From the NCBI RefSeq assembly GCF_017876315.1, contig NZ_JAGINU010000001.1, forward strand, positions 4,154,001-4,218,000: a stretch of 64,000 nucleotides of DNA, given 5' to 3'. How positions within the stretch are numbered: the first letter of the stretch is position 1; the number at the start of each line of letters is the position of its first letter. Of this stretch, positions 39,623-48,661 are shown in pieces. The position numbers and the translations under genes are program-made. The notes beneath the pieces are model-generated. The model saw only the letters and a list, made by a program, of their open reading frames with translations. It ran no database searches and was not told the origin of the DNA. Origin of the DNA: Pseudonocardia parietis (lineage in GTDB: Bacteria; Actinomycetota; Actinomycetes; Mycobacteriales; Pseudonocardiaceae).

Positions 39623-42577
39623 TCATTCGATACCGGCCGCGACGACGCCGCGGCGGACCGCACCGGACGCCCGGTGTGCGGCCTTCCCGACGCCGCTCGA
39701 CCGGCCGGCGACACCGGCGATCTGGTCGAGCAGGTCGAGCACCTGCCGGGCCCAGCGTACGAAGTCGCCCGCGGACAGTTCGTGCCCGTTGCGCTCGGCG
39801 GCCTCCAGAACCTGTGCGAGGGACTCCCCGCGCGCCCAGCGGTGCATCGGCCAGGCGAAGGCCAGGTCGGGGGCCCGGGTCCGTTCGGCCTTGTGCCGCC
39901 GCTGGTCGGCGTCGAGCTCCTCCCAGAGCCCCACGGTGCGCTCCAGGGCGTCGGCCACCGGACCGGAGGGCAGCCGCGGCGGCGGGCTGTCGTCGCGGCG
40001 GGACTCGTACACCAGCGCGGACACCACGGCGGCGAGCTCGTCGGGGGCCAGCCCCTCCCAGGCGTCGTGGCGCAGGCACTCGGCGGCGAGCAGGTCGGAC
40101 TCGCCCCACAGCCGGGCCAGCACCCGGCCGTGCTCGGTGACCTCGCCCTCACCGGCGGCGACCTGCTCGGCGGGCATCAGGTAGCCGCGCTCGGTGAGCA
40201 GCGCCCGGATCCGGTCGAACGCCCTGGCCAGCGAGTGCGTGGTGGAGCGGACCTTCTGGCGCAACGACTCGGTCTCCCGCTCGAGGCGGACGTGGCGTTC
40301 GGCCCAGCGGGCGTGCACCTCCCGGTCGTCGCAGCCGTGGCAGGCGTGCGCCCGCAGGGCCCGGCGCAGGGTGACCAGCTCCGGGTCGTCCTGCACGCCG
40401 TGGCGTTTGCGGCGCCCGTCGGTGTGCGGCGCGACGATGCGCGAGCTGCGCAGCGACGACGCCAGGTCCCGGCGCACCTGCGGTGACCGGTGCTCGACCC
40501 GCTTCGGCAGCTTGATCCGGCCCAGCACCTCGACCGGCGCCGGGAAGTCCGCGGCGGACAGCCGCCCGGCCCAGCGGTCCTCGGTGCAGACCAGCGGGCG
40601 CGGCTCGGCGTCGCGGCCGTTCGCCGAGAACGCGCCGATGCCCGGGTCGAGCACGACCGCGATACCGGCCCGCTTCCCGGCGGGGATCGCGATCACGTCA
40701 CCGGGGCGCAGCTCGCGCAACGACTCGGCGGTCTCGTCGCGCGACTCCGCGGTGTTCTGCCTGCGCAGCGCCTTCTCCCGCTCGGAGAGCCGCCGGCGCA
40801 GGTCGGCGTACTCGGTGAAGTCGCCGAGGTGGCAGGTCATCGACTCCCGGTAGCCCTCCAGGGCCTCGGCGTTGCGGTCGATCCGCCGGGCCAGCCCGAC
40901 CACCGACCGGTCGGCCTGGAACTGGCCGAAGGAACGCTCGAGCAGCTCGCGGGCGGCGTCGGTGCCGAGCCGGCCGACCAGGTTGACCGACATGTTGTAG
41001 ACCGGCCGGAACGAGCTGCGCAGCGGATAGGTGCGGGTCGAGGCCAGGCCGGCGACCTGCTCGGGGTCCATGCCCGGGGCCCACAGCACGACGGCGTGCC
41101 CCTCGACGTCGATGCCGCGCCGCCCGGCCCGCCCGGTGAGCTGGGTGTACTCCCCCGGCGTCAGGTCGACGTGCGCCTCGCCGTTGAACTTGACGAGCCG
41201 TTCCAGGACGACGGTGCGGGCCGGCATGTTGATGCCCAGCGCGAGGGTCTCGGTCGCGAACACGCAGCGCACGAGCCCGCTGACGAACAGCTCCTCGACG
41301 GTCTCCTTGAACGCGGGCAGCATGCCCGCGTGGTGCGCCGCGACACCGCGCTCCAGGGCCTCGCGCCACTCCCAGTAGCCGAGCACCCCGAGATCGTCCT
41401 GCGGGAGACCGCCGGTGTGCTTCTCGACGATCCGGCGGATCTCCTCGACCTCGTCGGGCTCGGTGAGCCGGACCCCGGCGCGCACGCACTGCCCGACGGC
41501 GGCGTCGCACCCGGCACGGGAGAAGACGAAGGTGATCGCGGGCAGCAGTCCCTCGCGGTTCAACCGGTCGATCACCTGCACCCGCGACGGCGGCCGGAAC
41601 CCGCCGCGCGACGGCCCGCCCGGCCGCGGCCCCCGGCCGACGACGGCGGTGGGGTCGGGTTTGCCACCGTTGCGTCCCCGCCCGCGCGGGCCGCCCCGGC
41701 CCCGCGGGCCGCGGTCACCGGACCGGTCCGGTGACCGGGAACCGGTGAAGTCCCGCCGCTGCATCTCCCGGGTGTAGCGGACCAGGTCCGGGTCCACGAC
41801 CAGCTCGGCCGCGCCGTCGCCCGGGCGGTCGTGCCCGCCCCGGTCGGTCGTCCGCTTCTCGCCGAACAGGTCGAACAGCCGGTTGCCGACCATCATGTGC
41901 TGCCACAGCGGCACCGGCCGGTGCTCGTCCACGACGACCGTGGTGTCCCCGCGGACCTCGATCAGCCAGTCACCGAACTCCTCGGCGTTGCTGACCGTGG
42001 CCGACAACCCGACCATCGCGACGTGCTCGGGGAGCTGGAGGATGACCTCCTCCCACACCGCGCCGCGGAACCGGTCGGCGAGATAGTGCACCTCGTCCAT
42101 CACGACGTAGCCGAGATGGTCGAGCCGCCCGTTCGCCCGGCCGCCGGTCCCGGAGGCGGCGCCGTCGGAGTAGATCATGTTCCGGAGCACCTCGGTGGTC
42201 ATCACGACCACCTGGGCGTCCCCGTTCACGGCGGTGTCCCCGGTGAGCAGGCCGACCGCGTCCGCCCCGTAGCGGGCGACCAGGTCCGCGTACTTCTGGT
42301 TGGACAGCGCCTTGATCGGCGTGGTGTAGAAGCACTTGCGCCCCTCGGACAGGGCCAGGTGCACCGCGAACTCGCCGGCGACCGTCTTACCGGCACCGGT
42401 GGGCGCGCACAGCAGGACACCGTGCCCGTCCTCCAGTGCCTCGCACGCGTCGCGCTGGAAGCCGTCCAGGTCGAACGGCAGCAGCCCGGCGAACTCGGCG
42501 AGCCGCGGATGTGCGGCGCGGGCCTTCGCCGCCGCGTAGGCGGCCGCCGGATCGCTCACGCCGGATCGGGTACTCAC
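39623..42577 (-). CDS. helY: Ski2-like DEAD/DEAH RNA helicase HelY
   Basis: A 984-residue superfamily 2 helicase. Walker A APTGAGKTVAGEF lies near residue 60, motif II VMDEVHYLADR near 165, motif III SATVSNAEEFGDW near 200, and motif VI QLTGRAGRRGID near 490. The C-terminal half holds the DSHCT-type helical domain with RDDSPPPRLP. An Arg/Gly-rich insert lies at 270-320 (GPRGRGGPRGRGRNGG), a likely RNA-binding loop. Homologues are tied to RNA turnover or recombination. I chose the GTG at 42577, 6 bases after CAGCCT; a GTG two codons earlier is possible. It matches Rv2092c. Confidence 0.94.
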   Translation of the reverse strand: MSTRSGVSDPAAAYAAAKARAAHPRLAEFAGLLPFDLDGFQRDACEALEDGHGVLLCAPTGAGKTVAGEFAVHLALSEGRKCFYTTPIKALSNQKYADLVARYGADAVGLLTGDTAVNGDAQVVVMTTEVLRNMIYSDGAASGTGGRANGRLDHLGYVVMDEVHYLADRFRGAVWEEVILQLPEHVAMVGLSATVSNAEEFGDWLIEVRGDTTVVVDEHRPVPLWQHMMVGNRLFDLFGEKRTTDRGGHDRPGDGAAELVVDPDLVRYTREMQRRDFTGSRSPDRSGDRGPRGRGGPRGRGRNGGKPDPTAVVGRGPRPGGPSRGGFRPPSRVQVIDRLNREGLLPAITFVFSRAGCDAAVGQCVRAGVRLTEPDEVEEIRRIVEKHTGGLPQDDLGVLGYWEWREALERGVAAHHAGMLPAFKETVEELFVSGLVRCVFATETLALGINMPARTVVLERLVKFNGEAHVDLTPGEYTQLTGRAGRRGIDVEGHAVVLWAPGMDPEQVAGLASTRTYPLRSSFRPVYNMSVNLVGRLGTDAARELLERSFGQFQADRSVVGLARRIDRNAEALEGYRESMTCHLGDFTEYADLRRRLSEREKALRRQNTAESRDETAESLRELRPGDVIAIPAGKRAGIAVVLDPGIGAFSANGRDAEPRPLVCTEDRWAGRLSAADFPAPVEVLGRIKLPKRVEHRSPQVRRDLASSLRSSRIVAPHTDGRRKRHGVQDDPELVTLRRALRAHACHGCDDREVHARWAERHVRLERETESLRQKVRSTTHSLARAFDRIRALLTERGYLMPAEQVAAGEGEVTEHGRVLARLWGESDLLAAECLRHDAWEGLAPDELAAVVSALVYESRRDDSPPPRLPSGPVADALERTVGLWEELDADQRRHKAERTRAPDLAFAWPMHRWARGESLAQVLEAAERNGHELSAGDFVRWARQVLDLLDQIAGVAGRSSGVGKAAHRASGAVRRGVVAAGIE

Positions 42578-42629
42578 GCCCACAGGCTGTCACACACCCC
42601 CGACGGCCCGCCCTGTCGGACGGCCCGCC

Positions 42630-42645
42630 GTGACGTGCACGTCAC
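42630..42645. promoter_or_regulatory. Perfect 16-bp palindrome upstream of helY
   Basis: GTGACGTGCACGTCAC is fully self-complementary and lies between the pyrH stop and the helY start. The TGACGT half-sites are 2 bases apart. Operator function is inferred; the spacing does not fit a CRP site. Confidence 0.4.
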
Positions 42646-42650
42646 ACCGA

Positions 42651-43394
42651 TCAGGGCTGTGCGTACTCGGCCTCGACGATGTCGGAGTTGATCTCCGTGC
42701 CGTGGTGCTCGCCGCGGCAGATCGCGGCCATCAGGCCGTCCTGCTCGATGTCGAACACGTGCAGCGGCAGGCCGTGGTCGCGGGCGAGGATGAACGCCGT
42801 CTGGTCCATCACGGCCAGCCGCCGCGACAGCACCTCGTCGTAGGGCAGCCGCTCGTAGCGGCGCGCGTCGGCGTTCGTGCGGGGGTCGGTGTCGTAGACG
42901 CCGTCGACCCCGTGCTTGGCGACGAGCAGCGAGTCGGCACCGATCTCCAGGGCCCGCTGGACGCTCGGGTAGTCGGTGGTGATGAACGGCTGGCCGTTGC
43001 CACCGGAGAAGATCAGGATGGCGTCCTTGTCCAGGTGCCGCTTCGCGCGCAGGCGCAGGAAGGGCTCGGCGACCGTGTTGATCGGGATCGCGGTCATCAC
43101 CCGGACGTTGGCCTCGCCGCCCGCCGAGAGCTTGCCGCGCAGCAGCAGGCTGTTGATGACGGTGCCGAGCATGCCGATGTTGTCCGCCTCGACCCGGTCG
43201 ATCCCCCAGGTGTCGGAGCGGTTGCCGCGGAACACGTTCCCGCCGCCGACGACGATGGCGACCTGTACGCCCAGCTCACGGACCTGCCTGATCTGCTCGG
43301 CCAGGTGGGCCAGCGCCTTGGCGGAGAACCCGAAGCCGTCGTCACCGGCCATCGCCTGCCCGCTGAGCTTGATGACCACCCGCTTGTACTTCAT
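42651..43394 (-). CDS. pyrH: UMP kinase (PyrH-like)
   Basis: The 247-residue amino acid kinase fold protein has VVIKLSGQAMAG at the start, the loop VVGGGNVFRGN, DNIGMLGTVINSLLL and GVDGVYDTDPRTNADARRYERL. The last four are PyrH hallmarks of phosphate transfer from ATP to UMP. The C-terminal 25 residues (AICRGEHHGTEINSDIVEAEY) differ from the usual PyrH ending. The context is wrong for the essential pyrH, which normally lies between tsf and frr. Here it interrupts the conserved helY-tatC order. It may be a second copy or a variant. The ATG at 43394 gives the family N-terminus. Confidence 0.85.
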   Translation of the reverse strand: MKYKRVVIKLSGQAMAGDDGFGFSAKALAHLAEQIRQVRELGVQVAIVVGGGNVFRGNRSDTWGIDRVEADNIGMLGTVINSLLLRGKLSAGGEANVRVMTAIPINTVAEPFLRLRAKRHLDKDAILIFSGGNGQPFITTDYPSVQRALEIGADSLLVAKHGVDGVYDTDPRTNADARRYERLPYDEVLSRRLAVMDQTAFILARDHGLPLHVFDIEQDGLMAAICRGEHHGTEINSDIVEAEYAQP

Positions 43395-43500
43395 GCGCGT
43401 CCGACCCGCTCCTCGCCCTGTGCTGCCGCCGTTCGGTCCGGGCAGAGCGTACGGACACCTCCGGGCCGCCCCTCGGCGCGGGTGCCCGCGCCGGGGACGG

Positions 43501-44541
43501 TCAGGTGATGTCGTCGTACCGGGGGGCGGCGCCCGGCTGCGGATCGGTCTGCACCGGCGCCGCCGGCGGGCCGGCCGCGGCGGGCCCGGACCCGGCGCCA
43601 CCGGCGGTCGCCGCGGCCGGGGCCCGCTCGCCGATCTCCGACGGGTCGTCCAGGTCGGAGGGCCCGTCGATCCTCGACGGTGTCGTGTCGATCTCCGACG
43701 GGCTGTCCGGATCGTCCCAGCCCTCGGCCGCGCGCTTGCGGGTGCGGCGCCGGTCGTTCAGCCGGCAGATCTGGATCGCGCCCTCGAACAGCAGGGCGAG
43801 CGCGAACGCCAGCGCCAGCATGGAGATCGGGTCCTGGCCGGGGGTGGCGATCGCGGCGAAGACGAACAGGCCGAAGAACAGCCCGCGACGCGACTTGCGC
43901 AGTGCCTCGTAGGAGACGACCCCGGCCCCGTTGAGCGCCACCACGAGCAGCGGGATCAGGAAGCTGACCCCGAAGATGACGATCAGGTTGACGACCAGCG
44001 AGAAGTACGACGTGCCGGTCAGCGCGGTCGTCTGGATCTCGCTACCGATCGTCAGCAGGAAGCCGAGCGCCTGGGGGATGATCAGGTACGCGAGGACGGC
44101 GCCGGCAACGAACAGCACCGCGGCGACCGAGACGAAGCTCAGCGCGTAGCGGCGCTCCTTGCGCATCAGGCCCGGCGTGATGAAACCCCAGAACTGGTAG
44201 AGCCAGATCGGGCAGGCCAGGATCACCCCGGCCGTCGCGCCGACCTTCAACCGCAGCATGAACTGGTCGAACGGTGTGGTGCCGAGCAGCCGGCAGCTTC
44301 CGTCGGCGGTGAGCACCGCCCGTGACGAGTCCGGCAGCGAGCAGTACGGCTCCTTGAGCAGGTCCCCCAGGCTGGGGAGACCGAAGAACGAGACCTCGAA
44401 CCAGATGTAACCGAACACCGTCGTCACCGCGATCGCGGCGAGCGAGATGCCGAGCCGGTTGCGCAGCTCGTAGAGGTGCTCGACCAGGGTCATGGTCCCG
44501 TCGGGATTGAGACTGCGCGTCCGACGGAACGGGGACTTCAC
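43501..44541 (-). CDS. tatC: Sec-independent protein translocase TatC
   Basis: TatC recognises twin-arginine signal peptides and, with TatA, moves folded proteins across the membrane. Six helices are visible; MTLVEHLYELRNRLGISL at the N-terminus and CPIWLYQFWGFITPGLMRKERRYAL in the second loop are diagnostic. The C-terminal 100 residues form a long cytoplasmic tail with repeated PSEID/PSRID/PSDLD/PSEIGE phrases and then a Pro/Ala-rich end, longer than in most bacteria. It follows tatA by 13 bases and is clearly co-transcribed with it. Confidence 0.96.
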   Translation of the reverse strand: MKSPFRRTRSLNPDGTMTLVEHLYELRNRLGISLAAIAVTTVFGYIWFEVSFFGLPSLGDLLKEPYCSLPDSSRAVLTADGSCRLLGTTPFDQFMLRLKVGATAGVILACPIWLYQFWGFITPGLMRKERRYALSFVSVAAVLFVAGAVLAYLIIPQALGFLLTIGSEIQTTALTGTSYFSLVVNLIVIFGVSFLIPLLVVALNGAGVVSYEALRKSRRGLFFGLFVFAAIATPGQDPISMLALAFALALLFEGAIQICRLNDRRRTRKRAAEGWDDPDSPSEIDTTPSRIDGPSDLDDPSEIGERAPAAATAGGAGSGPAAAGPPAAPVQTDPQPGAAPRYDDIT

Positions 44542-44554
44542 GGCGCCGGTTACC

Positions 44555-44842
44555 TCAGCTCGGGTTCGCGGTACCGCGGTCCTGCGGCTGCCGGTCCTGC
44601 GCCTGCGGGACCGGGTCGCCCTCGGTCTGCGGCGCCGGGGTGACCGACGGCAGTTCCTGCGGGGTGGTCCGCGACTCCTGCGTGGTCGTCGACTTGGCCT
44701 CGTCGTCCTTGAGGCCCTTCATCTCACCCTTGAACACGCGGGCCGACTGACCGACCGAACGCGCCATCTCGGGCAGCTTCTTCGCGCCGAACAGCAGCAG
44801 CAGTACGGCGATGATGATCAGCCACTCGTAGCCACCGGGCAT
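44555..44842 (-). CDS. tatA: Sec-independent protein translocase TatA
   Basis: The 95-residue protein has the single N-terminal helix and hinge (WLIIIAVLLLLFGAKKLPEMARS), then the amphipathic helix and a Thr/Pro/Gln-rich tail. TatA oligomers form the translocation site. The ATG at 44842 follows GGAGG at 7 bases; a TTG two codons earlier is unlikely. pafC and pafB lie upstream on the same strand, 143 bases away, as in mycobacteria. Confidence 0.95.
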   Translation of the reverse strand: MPGGYEWLIIIAVLLLLFGAKKLPEMARSVGQSARVFKGEMKGLKDDEAKSTTTQESRTTPQELPSVTPAPQTEGDPVPQAQDRQPQDRGTANPS

Positions 44843-44985
44843 GGTCAACCTCCGTCGGTCTTCACCGGGTCACGGCTGAGTCTACGCACCGTCGTGGTGC
44901 GCTCCCGCGCGCCCGGGGCGAGCGGGGCGGGTGATCACCGGCTGTTCACCGGGTGGCCACGCCGCCACTCGGGGTGACCGTACCG

Positions 44986-46038
44986 TCACGTTCCGTCCGA
45001 CCGTGACAGGGCCTCCCGGGCGCGCTCGCGCACCACGCCGGACAGCTCGACCGGCTCCACGATCCGGGCCGCCCCGCCGAGCCCGAGGACCAGCCGGACC
45101 AGCCAGTCCGGGTCGGCGAACCGGATCAGGACGCGCAGCAGGCCGTCCGCACCGGGGACGGGGCCGTCGCCGCGCGGCCCGGCGTCCCGGGCCGCGCCGG
45201 GGGCTCCCGGCGGCGGATCGCCCTCGACCGCACCGCCGCCCGCCGTCCGCACGTCGTCGACCGGGTAGTACTCGGCCACCCAGTGCGCGCCGGGGCCGAG
45301 CTCGAGCACGGCGTGCCGGTGCCCGGCCCGGGGGCCGAACAGGCCGTGCGAGACGTCGGTCGGCTCGGCGTCCGGATGCGGGTGTGCGGGTTCGTCGAGC
45401 TCCTCGGCCTGCTCGACGCGGTCCAGCCGGAACATCCGCACACCCTCGGCGCGCCGGCACCAGGCCTCCAGGTAGCCGCGCCCCTCGGCGACGACCAGCC
45501 GCATCGGGTCGACGTCGCGGCGCGACACGGCGTCCCGGCTCGCGGTGAAGTACACGATCCGCAGCGCCCGGCCGTGGTCCAGGGCCCGGCGCACGACCGC
45601 CGTCGTCTCCCGCTCACCGGTCCCGGACTCGACGGTCACCAGCCCGCCGGGGCCCGCGGCGTCCCCGACCGCCGCCTCGATCTTGCCGATCGCGCGGGCG
45701 ACCGCGTCGGAGTCGACCACCCCCGGGGTCTGGTGCAGCATCCGCAGCGCGACCAACAGGGCCGTCGCCTCGCTGGTGGTCAGCCGCAGCGGACGGGTCA
45801 GCCCGGCGTCGAACACGACGTCGACGGTGTCCCCGGCGAAGGACAGGTCGACCAGGTCGCCCGGGCCGTAGCCGGGCAGCCCGCACATCCAGAGCAGCTC
45901 CAGGTCCTTGCGGAGCTGTTTCTCGTCGACCCCGAAGTCCGCGGCCGCCTCCGCCAGTGGCACCCCGGGGTGCGCCCGCAGGTAGGGCACCAGCGACAGC
46001 AGCCGGGGCAGGCGCTGCGCGACCCCCTGGCGGCTCAC
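44986..46038 (-). CDS. pafC: WYL-domain regulator PafC
   Basis: PafC forms with PafB a heteromeric transcription factor that drives the LexA-independent DNA damage response in mycobacteria. The 350-residue protein has an N-terminal helix-turn-helix (VPLAEAAADFGVDEKQLRKDLELLWMCG). A central WYL domain (RIVYFTASRDAVSRRDVDPMRLV) and the C-terminal WCX region (LIRFADPDWLVRLVLGLGG) follow. An insertion near residues 275-305 is Gly/Pro-rich and probably disordered. The GTG start overlaps the pafB stop by 4 bases. Confidence 0.93.
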   Translation of the reverse strand: MSRQGVAQRLPRLLSLVPYLRAHPGVPLAEAAADFGVDEKQLRKDLELLWMCGLPGYGPGDLVDLSFAGDTVDVVFDAGLTRPLRLTTSEATALLVALRMLHQTPGVVDSDAVARAIGKIEAAVGDAAGPGGLVTVESGTGERETTAVVRRALDHGRALRIVYFTASRDAVSRRDVDPMRLVVAEGRGYLEAWCRRAEGVRMFRLDRVEQAEELDEPAHPHPDAEPTDVSHGLFGPRAGHRHAVLELGPGAHWVAEYYPVDDVRTAGGGAVEGDPPPGAPGAARDAGPRGDGPVPGADGLLRVLIRFADPDWLVRLVLGLGGAARIVEPVELSGVVRERAREALSRSDGT

Positions 46039-47027
46039 CGCGGGCTCTCCAGCGCCGCGAGCCGTGCCGCGCCCGCCCACAGCTCCCGGACGGCGGCGAC
46101 CAGTTCCGGCGGGTCCAGGACGGCGATGTCCGGCCCGTGCCCGGCCAGCCACCGGGCGACCGTGCCCCGGTCCCGGACGTCCAGCTCGATGACGACCCCG
46201 GCACGCCCGGTGTGCTCCTGCGGGCCGAGCTCGCGGCCGAGCCGGCGCAGTCCGGCCGCCCGGTCCTCGGCGACCCACACCCGGGCCGTCCCGGACACCG
46301 GCCGCGGCCCCGCCGAGACCCGCACGATGCCGCGCAGGTCGACGCCGTCGGGCACGGTGACCGCACCGGCCGGGCCGGTCGCGCGGACCGCACCGGTGAT
46401 GCGGGACAGGCGGAAGCAGCGGATGTCCGCGCGGTCGCGGTCGTGCCCGACGAGGTACCAGCGCCCGCGGTAGGACACGACGCCCCACGGCTCGACCGTG
46501 CGGTGGGCCGGCGGGTCGGCCGGGCCCCCGCGGCGGTGGTCGAAGGTCACCACGCGCCCGGACCGGGTGGCGGCCAGCAGCGGCGCGAGCGCCGGCTCGC
46601 CCGCGTGCGGCCCGGGCCGCACCGTCGCGGCCGGGGCCTCGGCGACCTCCACGCCGGCCGCGCGCAGCTTCACCAGTGCCCCGTGCGCGGCACCGGCGAG
46701 GTCCGGGGTGTCCCACAGGTTCCCGGCCAGCGCGACGACGGTGGCCTCGTCGGGCGCCAGCTCGATCTCGCCGAGCTCGTAGTCGGCCCGCGCGATCCGG
46801 TAGCCCTCGACGGTGTCGAACATCGACGTGTGCCCGGTCTCCAGGGGCACGCCCAGCTCGCGCAGCTCGGACTTGTCCCGCTCGAACATGCGGAAGAAGG
46901 CCTCGCCGTTGGGCGCCTCGGCGTATCCCGGCACGGTGGCCCGGATCCGCTCCGCGGACAGGTACTGCCGCGTCGACATCAGGCAGAGCACCAGGTTCAC
47001 CAGTCGCTCGGCGCGGGAAGACGACAC
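46035..47027 (-). CDS. pafB: WYL-domain regulator PafB
   Basis: The 330-residue partner of PafC has a winged helix-turn-helix (RLVNLVLCLMSTRQYLSAERI, then FFRMFERDKSELRELGVPL), a WYL domain (VVSYRGRWYLVGHDRDRADIRCFRLSRI) and a C-terminal WCX domain. The GTG at 47027 lies 7 bases after TACGAT with no Shine-Dalgarno, suggesting a leaderless pafB-pafC mRNA. In mycobacteria pafA lies just upstream; here a small gene and two glutaminases on the other strand separate them. Confidence 0.93.
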   Translation of the reverse strand: MSSSRAERLVNLVLCLMSTRQYLSAERIRATVPGYAEAPNGEAFFRMFERDKSELRELGVPLETGHTSMFDTVEGYRIARADYELGEIELAPDEATVVALAGNLWDTPDLAGAAHGALVKLRAAGVEVAEAPAATVRPGPHAGEPALAPLLAATRSGRVVTFDHRRGGPADPPAHRTVEPWGVVSYRGRWYLVGHDRDRADIRCFRLSRITGAVRATGPAGAVTVPDGVDLRGIVRVSAGPRPVSGTARVWVAEDRAAGLRRLGRELGPQEHTGRAGVVIELDVRDRGTVARWLAGHGPDIAVLDPPELVAAVRELWAGAARLAALESPR

Positions 47028-47227
47028 GCCGGGGATCGTATCGGCGCGTGCGGCGGCGGACCGGGCGCCCCGCGCGGTCCGGCACCGGCGACCGCGGGCG
47101 GTGCCCGGTCCGGTGACGGGGTGTCTCATCCTGCGACAGCCCGGTTGACGGCCGCCCCCGCCGCGGAAAGGCTCTGGCTTCAGCGCGGCGACGCGGCCGC
47201 GCGGGGTACGTACGTGGAGGTGGCGTG

Positions 47228-47467
47228 ATGACCGCGGAGCAGGAGACGTTCAACCCGTGGACCGTGGTGAACCTGGTGTTCCACCATCTCGCCGAGCAGG
47301 GCCTGCACCCGGTGCTGGGCGAGACCGGTGATCCCGCCGCGGCGGCCACCGGGCTGTTGCGGTCCATGGGCATCGAGCCGGCCCCGGAGAAGGCGGGCCC
47401 CGCCGACCCGGAGGTCCAGGACGAGCTCGCCGAGATCCGGCGCCGGATCATGCCCGGGATCGAGTGA
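47228..47467 (+). CDS. Small conserved hypothetical protein
   Basis: The 79-residue acidic protein (TFNPWTVVNLVFHHLAEQGL near the start, VQDELAEIRRRIMPGI at the end) has two helices and no recognised domain. The ATG follows GGAGG at 7 bases. It lies 84 bases before the first glutaminase gene on the same strand and may share its transcript. Similar small proteins beside pafB occur in related actinobacteria, as far as I recall. Confidence 0.75.
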   Translation: MTAEQETFNPWTVVNLVFHHLAEQGLHPVLGETGDPAAAATGLLRSMGIEPAPEKAGPADPEVQDELAEIRRRIMPGIE

Positions 47468-47551
47468 GCCGGGGCCGGTGATCTAGGTTCCGCTCCGCAA
47501 CCGGTAGCGGCGGTCCAGCAGCCCCGCGCGGACACGGCGGAGGGCGGGGAC

Positions 47552-48601
47552 GTGGAGCAGCAGACCGAGCGGGAGATCGTGCAGCAGCAGCTCGAGGAGC
47601 TGCACCGGACCCTCGGCCGCCCCGGCGGCATCCCGGACGGCCGGGTCGTCGCCTACTACCCGCCGTCGATGGCGGGCGAGGCGCACCTGTTCGGCCTGGC
47701 CGCCACCGACATCGACGGCACCGAGTGGCAGGTCGGCGACGCGGACGTCCGGTTCCCGCTGCACTCGATCTCCAAGGTGTTCACCTACGGCCTGGCGCTG
47801 GAGGACAACGGCCGCGAGGACGTCCTGCTCCGGGTGGGGGTGGAGCCCTCCGGCGACCCGTTCAACTCGATCAGCTTCGACGAGGTCAACCACCGGCCGT
47901 TCAACCCGATGATCAACTCCGGGGCGCTGGTGGCGGCCAACCTGGTGCACGGGTCCAGCAAGGAGGAGAAGGTCGAGCGGCTGCTGACCCGGCTGCGGAT
48001 CTACTCCGGCAACCCGGACCTGGCCGTCGACGAGGAGATCCTGGCCGAGCAGCTGGTCTCCAACGACCGCAACGTCTCGCTGTCCTACCTGATGCGCAGC
48101 CTCGGCATGTTGCACGGCAACATCGAGGACAACCTGTACGTCTACCTGGCCGCCTGCTCGGTGACCGTCACCGCGCTGGAGCTGTCCACGATGGCCGCGA
48201 CGCTGTCCCGGGGCGGGGCGAACCCGTTCACCGGCGTCCCCGCGCTGCCCCGGACCTACACCCGCGACGTGCTGTCGGTGATGAGCATGTGCGGCATGTA
48301 CGACGCCGCCGGCCAGTGGGCCTACGACGTCGGCATCCCCGCCAAGTCCAGCGTCTCCGGCGCGATCCTGGCCGCCATCCCGGACGCGATCGGCGTGGGC
48401 GTCTACTCCCCCGGGCTGGACCGCAACGGGAACTCCGTGCGCGGCGTCGCGGTCTGCCGGGCGTTGTCGGACCGGTTCGGGCTGCACGTGTTCGCCGATC
48501 CCTCCGAGTCGCGGCTGGGCCGGATCGTGCGGCCGGGCCGGCGCGAGAACGCCACCGAGATGTACCCGTCGGGTGACGGCTGGCTCCCCGAGGGGTTGTA
48601 G
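47552..48601 (+). CDS. glsA: Glutaminase, first tandem copy
   Basis: GlsA hydrolyses glutamine to glutamate and ammonia using a Ser-Lys dyad in a beta-lactamase-like fold. The 349-residue protein has the dyad motif HSISKVFTYGLAL near residue 71, then GVEPSGDPFNSI, NPMINSGALVAANLV, SNDRNVSLSYLMRSLGML and GIPAKSSVSGAI. It is about 40 residues longer than E. coli YbaS, mainly through an N-terminal helix and a C-terminal tail. The GTG start follows a GGAGGGCGGGGAC leader. The next gene, 60 bases on, is a paralogue. A 64-bp piece of this gene recurs at 55323-55386. Confidence 0.93.
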   Translation: MEQQTEREIVQQQLEELHRTLGRPGGIPDGRVVAYYPPSMAGEAHLFGLAATDIDGTEWQVGDADVRFPLHSISKVFTYGLALEDNGREDVLLRVGVEPSGDPFNSISFDEVNHRPFNPMINSGALVAANLVHGSSKEEKVERLLTRLRIYSGNPDLAVDEEILAEQLVSNDRNVSLSYLMRSLGMLHGNIEDNLYVYLAACSVTVTALELSTMAATLSRGGANPFTGVPALPRTYTRDVLSVMSMCGMYDAAGQWAYDVGIPAKSSVSGAILAAIPDAIGVGVYSPGLDRNGNSVRGVAVCRALSDRFGLHVFADPSESRLGRIVRPGRRENATEMYPSGDGWLPEGL

Positions 48602-48661
48602 GGCCAAGATCTCCTCCGGCGTCACCGATCTCCCCCCGACGTCACCGACGAGAGGACAGCG

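Noticed and set aside
42630..42645. CRP/FNR-like site
   Set aside because: The GTGA and TCAC halves are 8 bases apart instead of 6, so it does not fit the CRP consensus.
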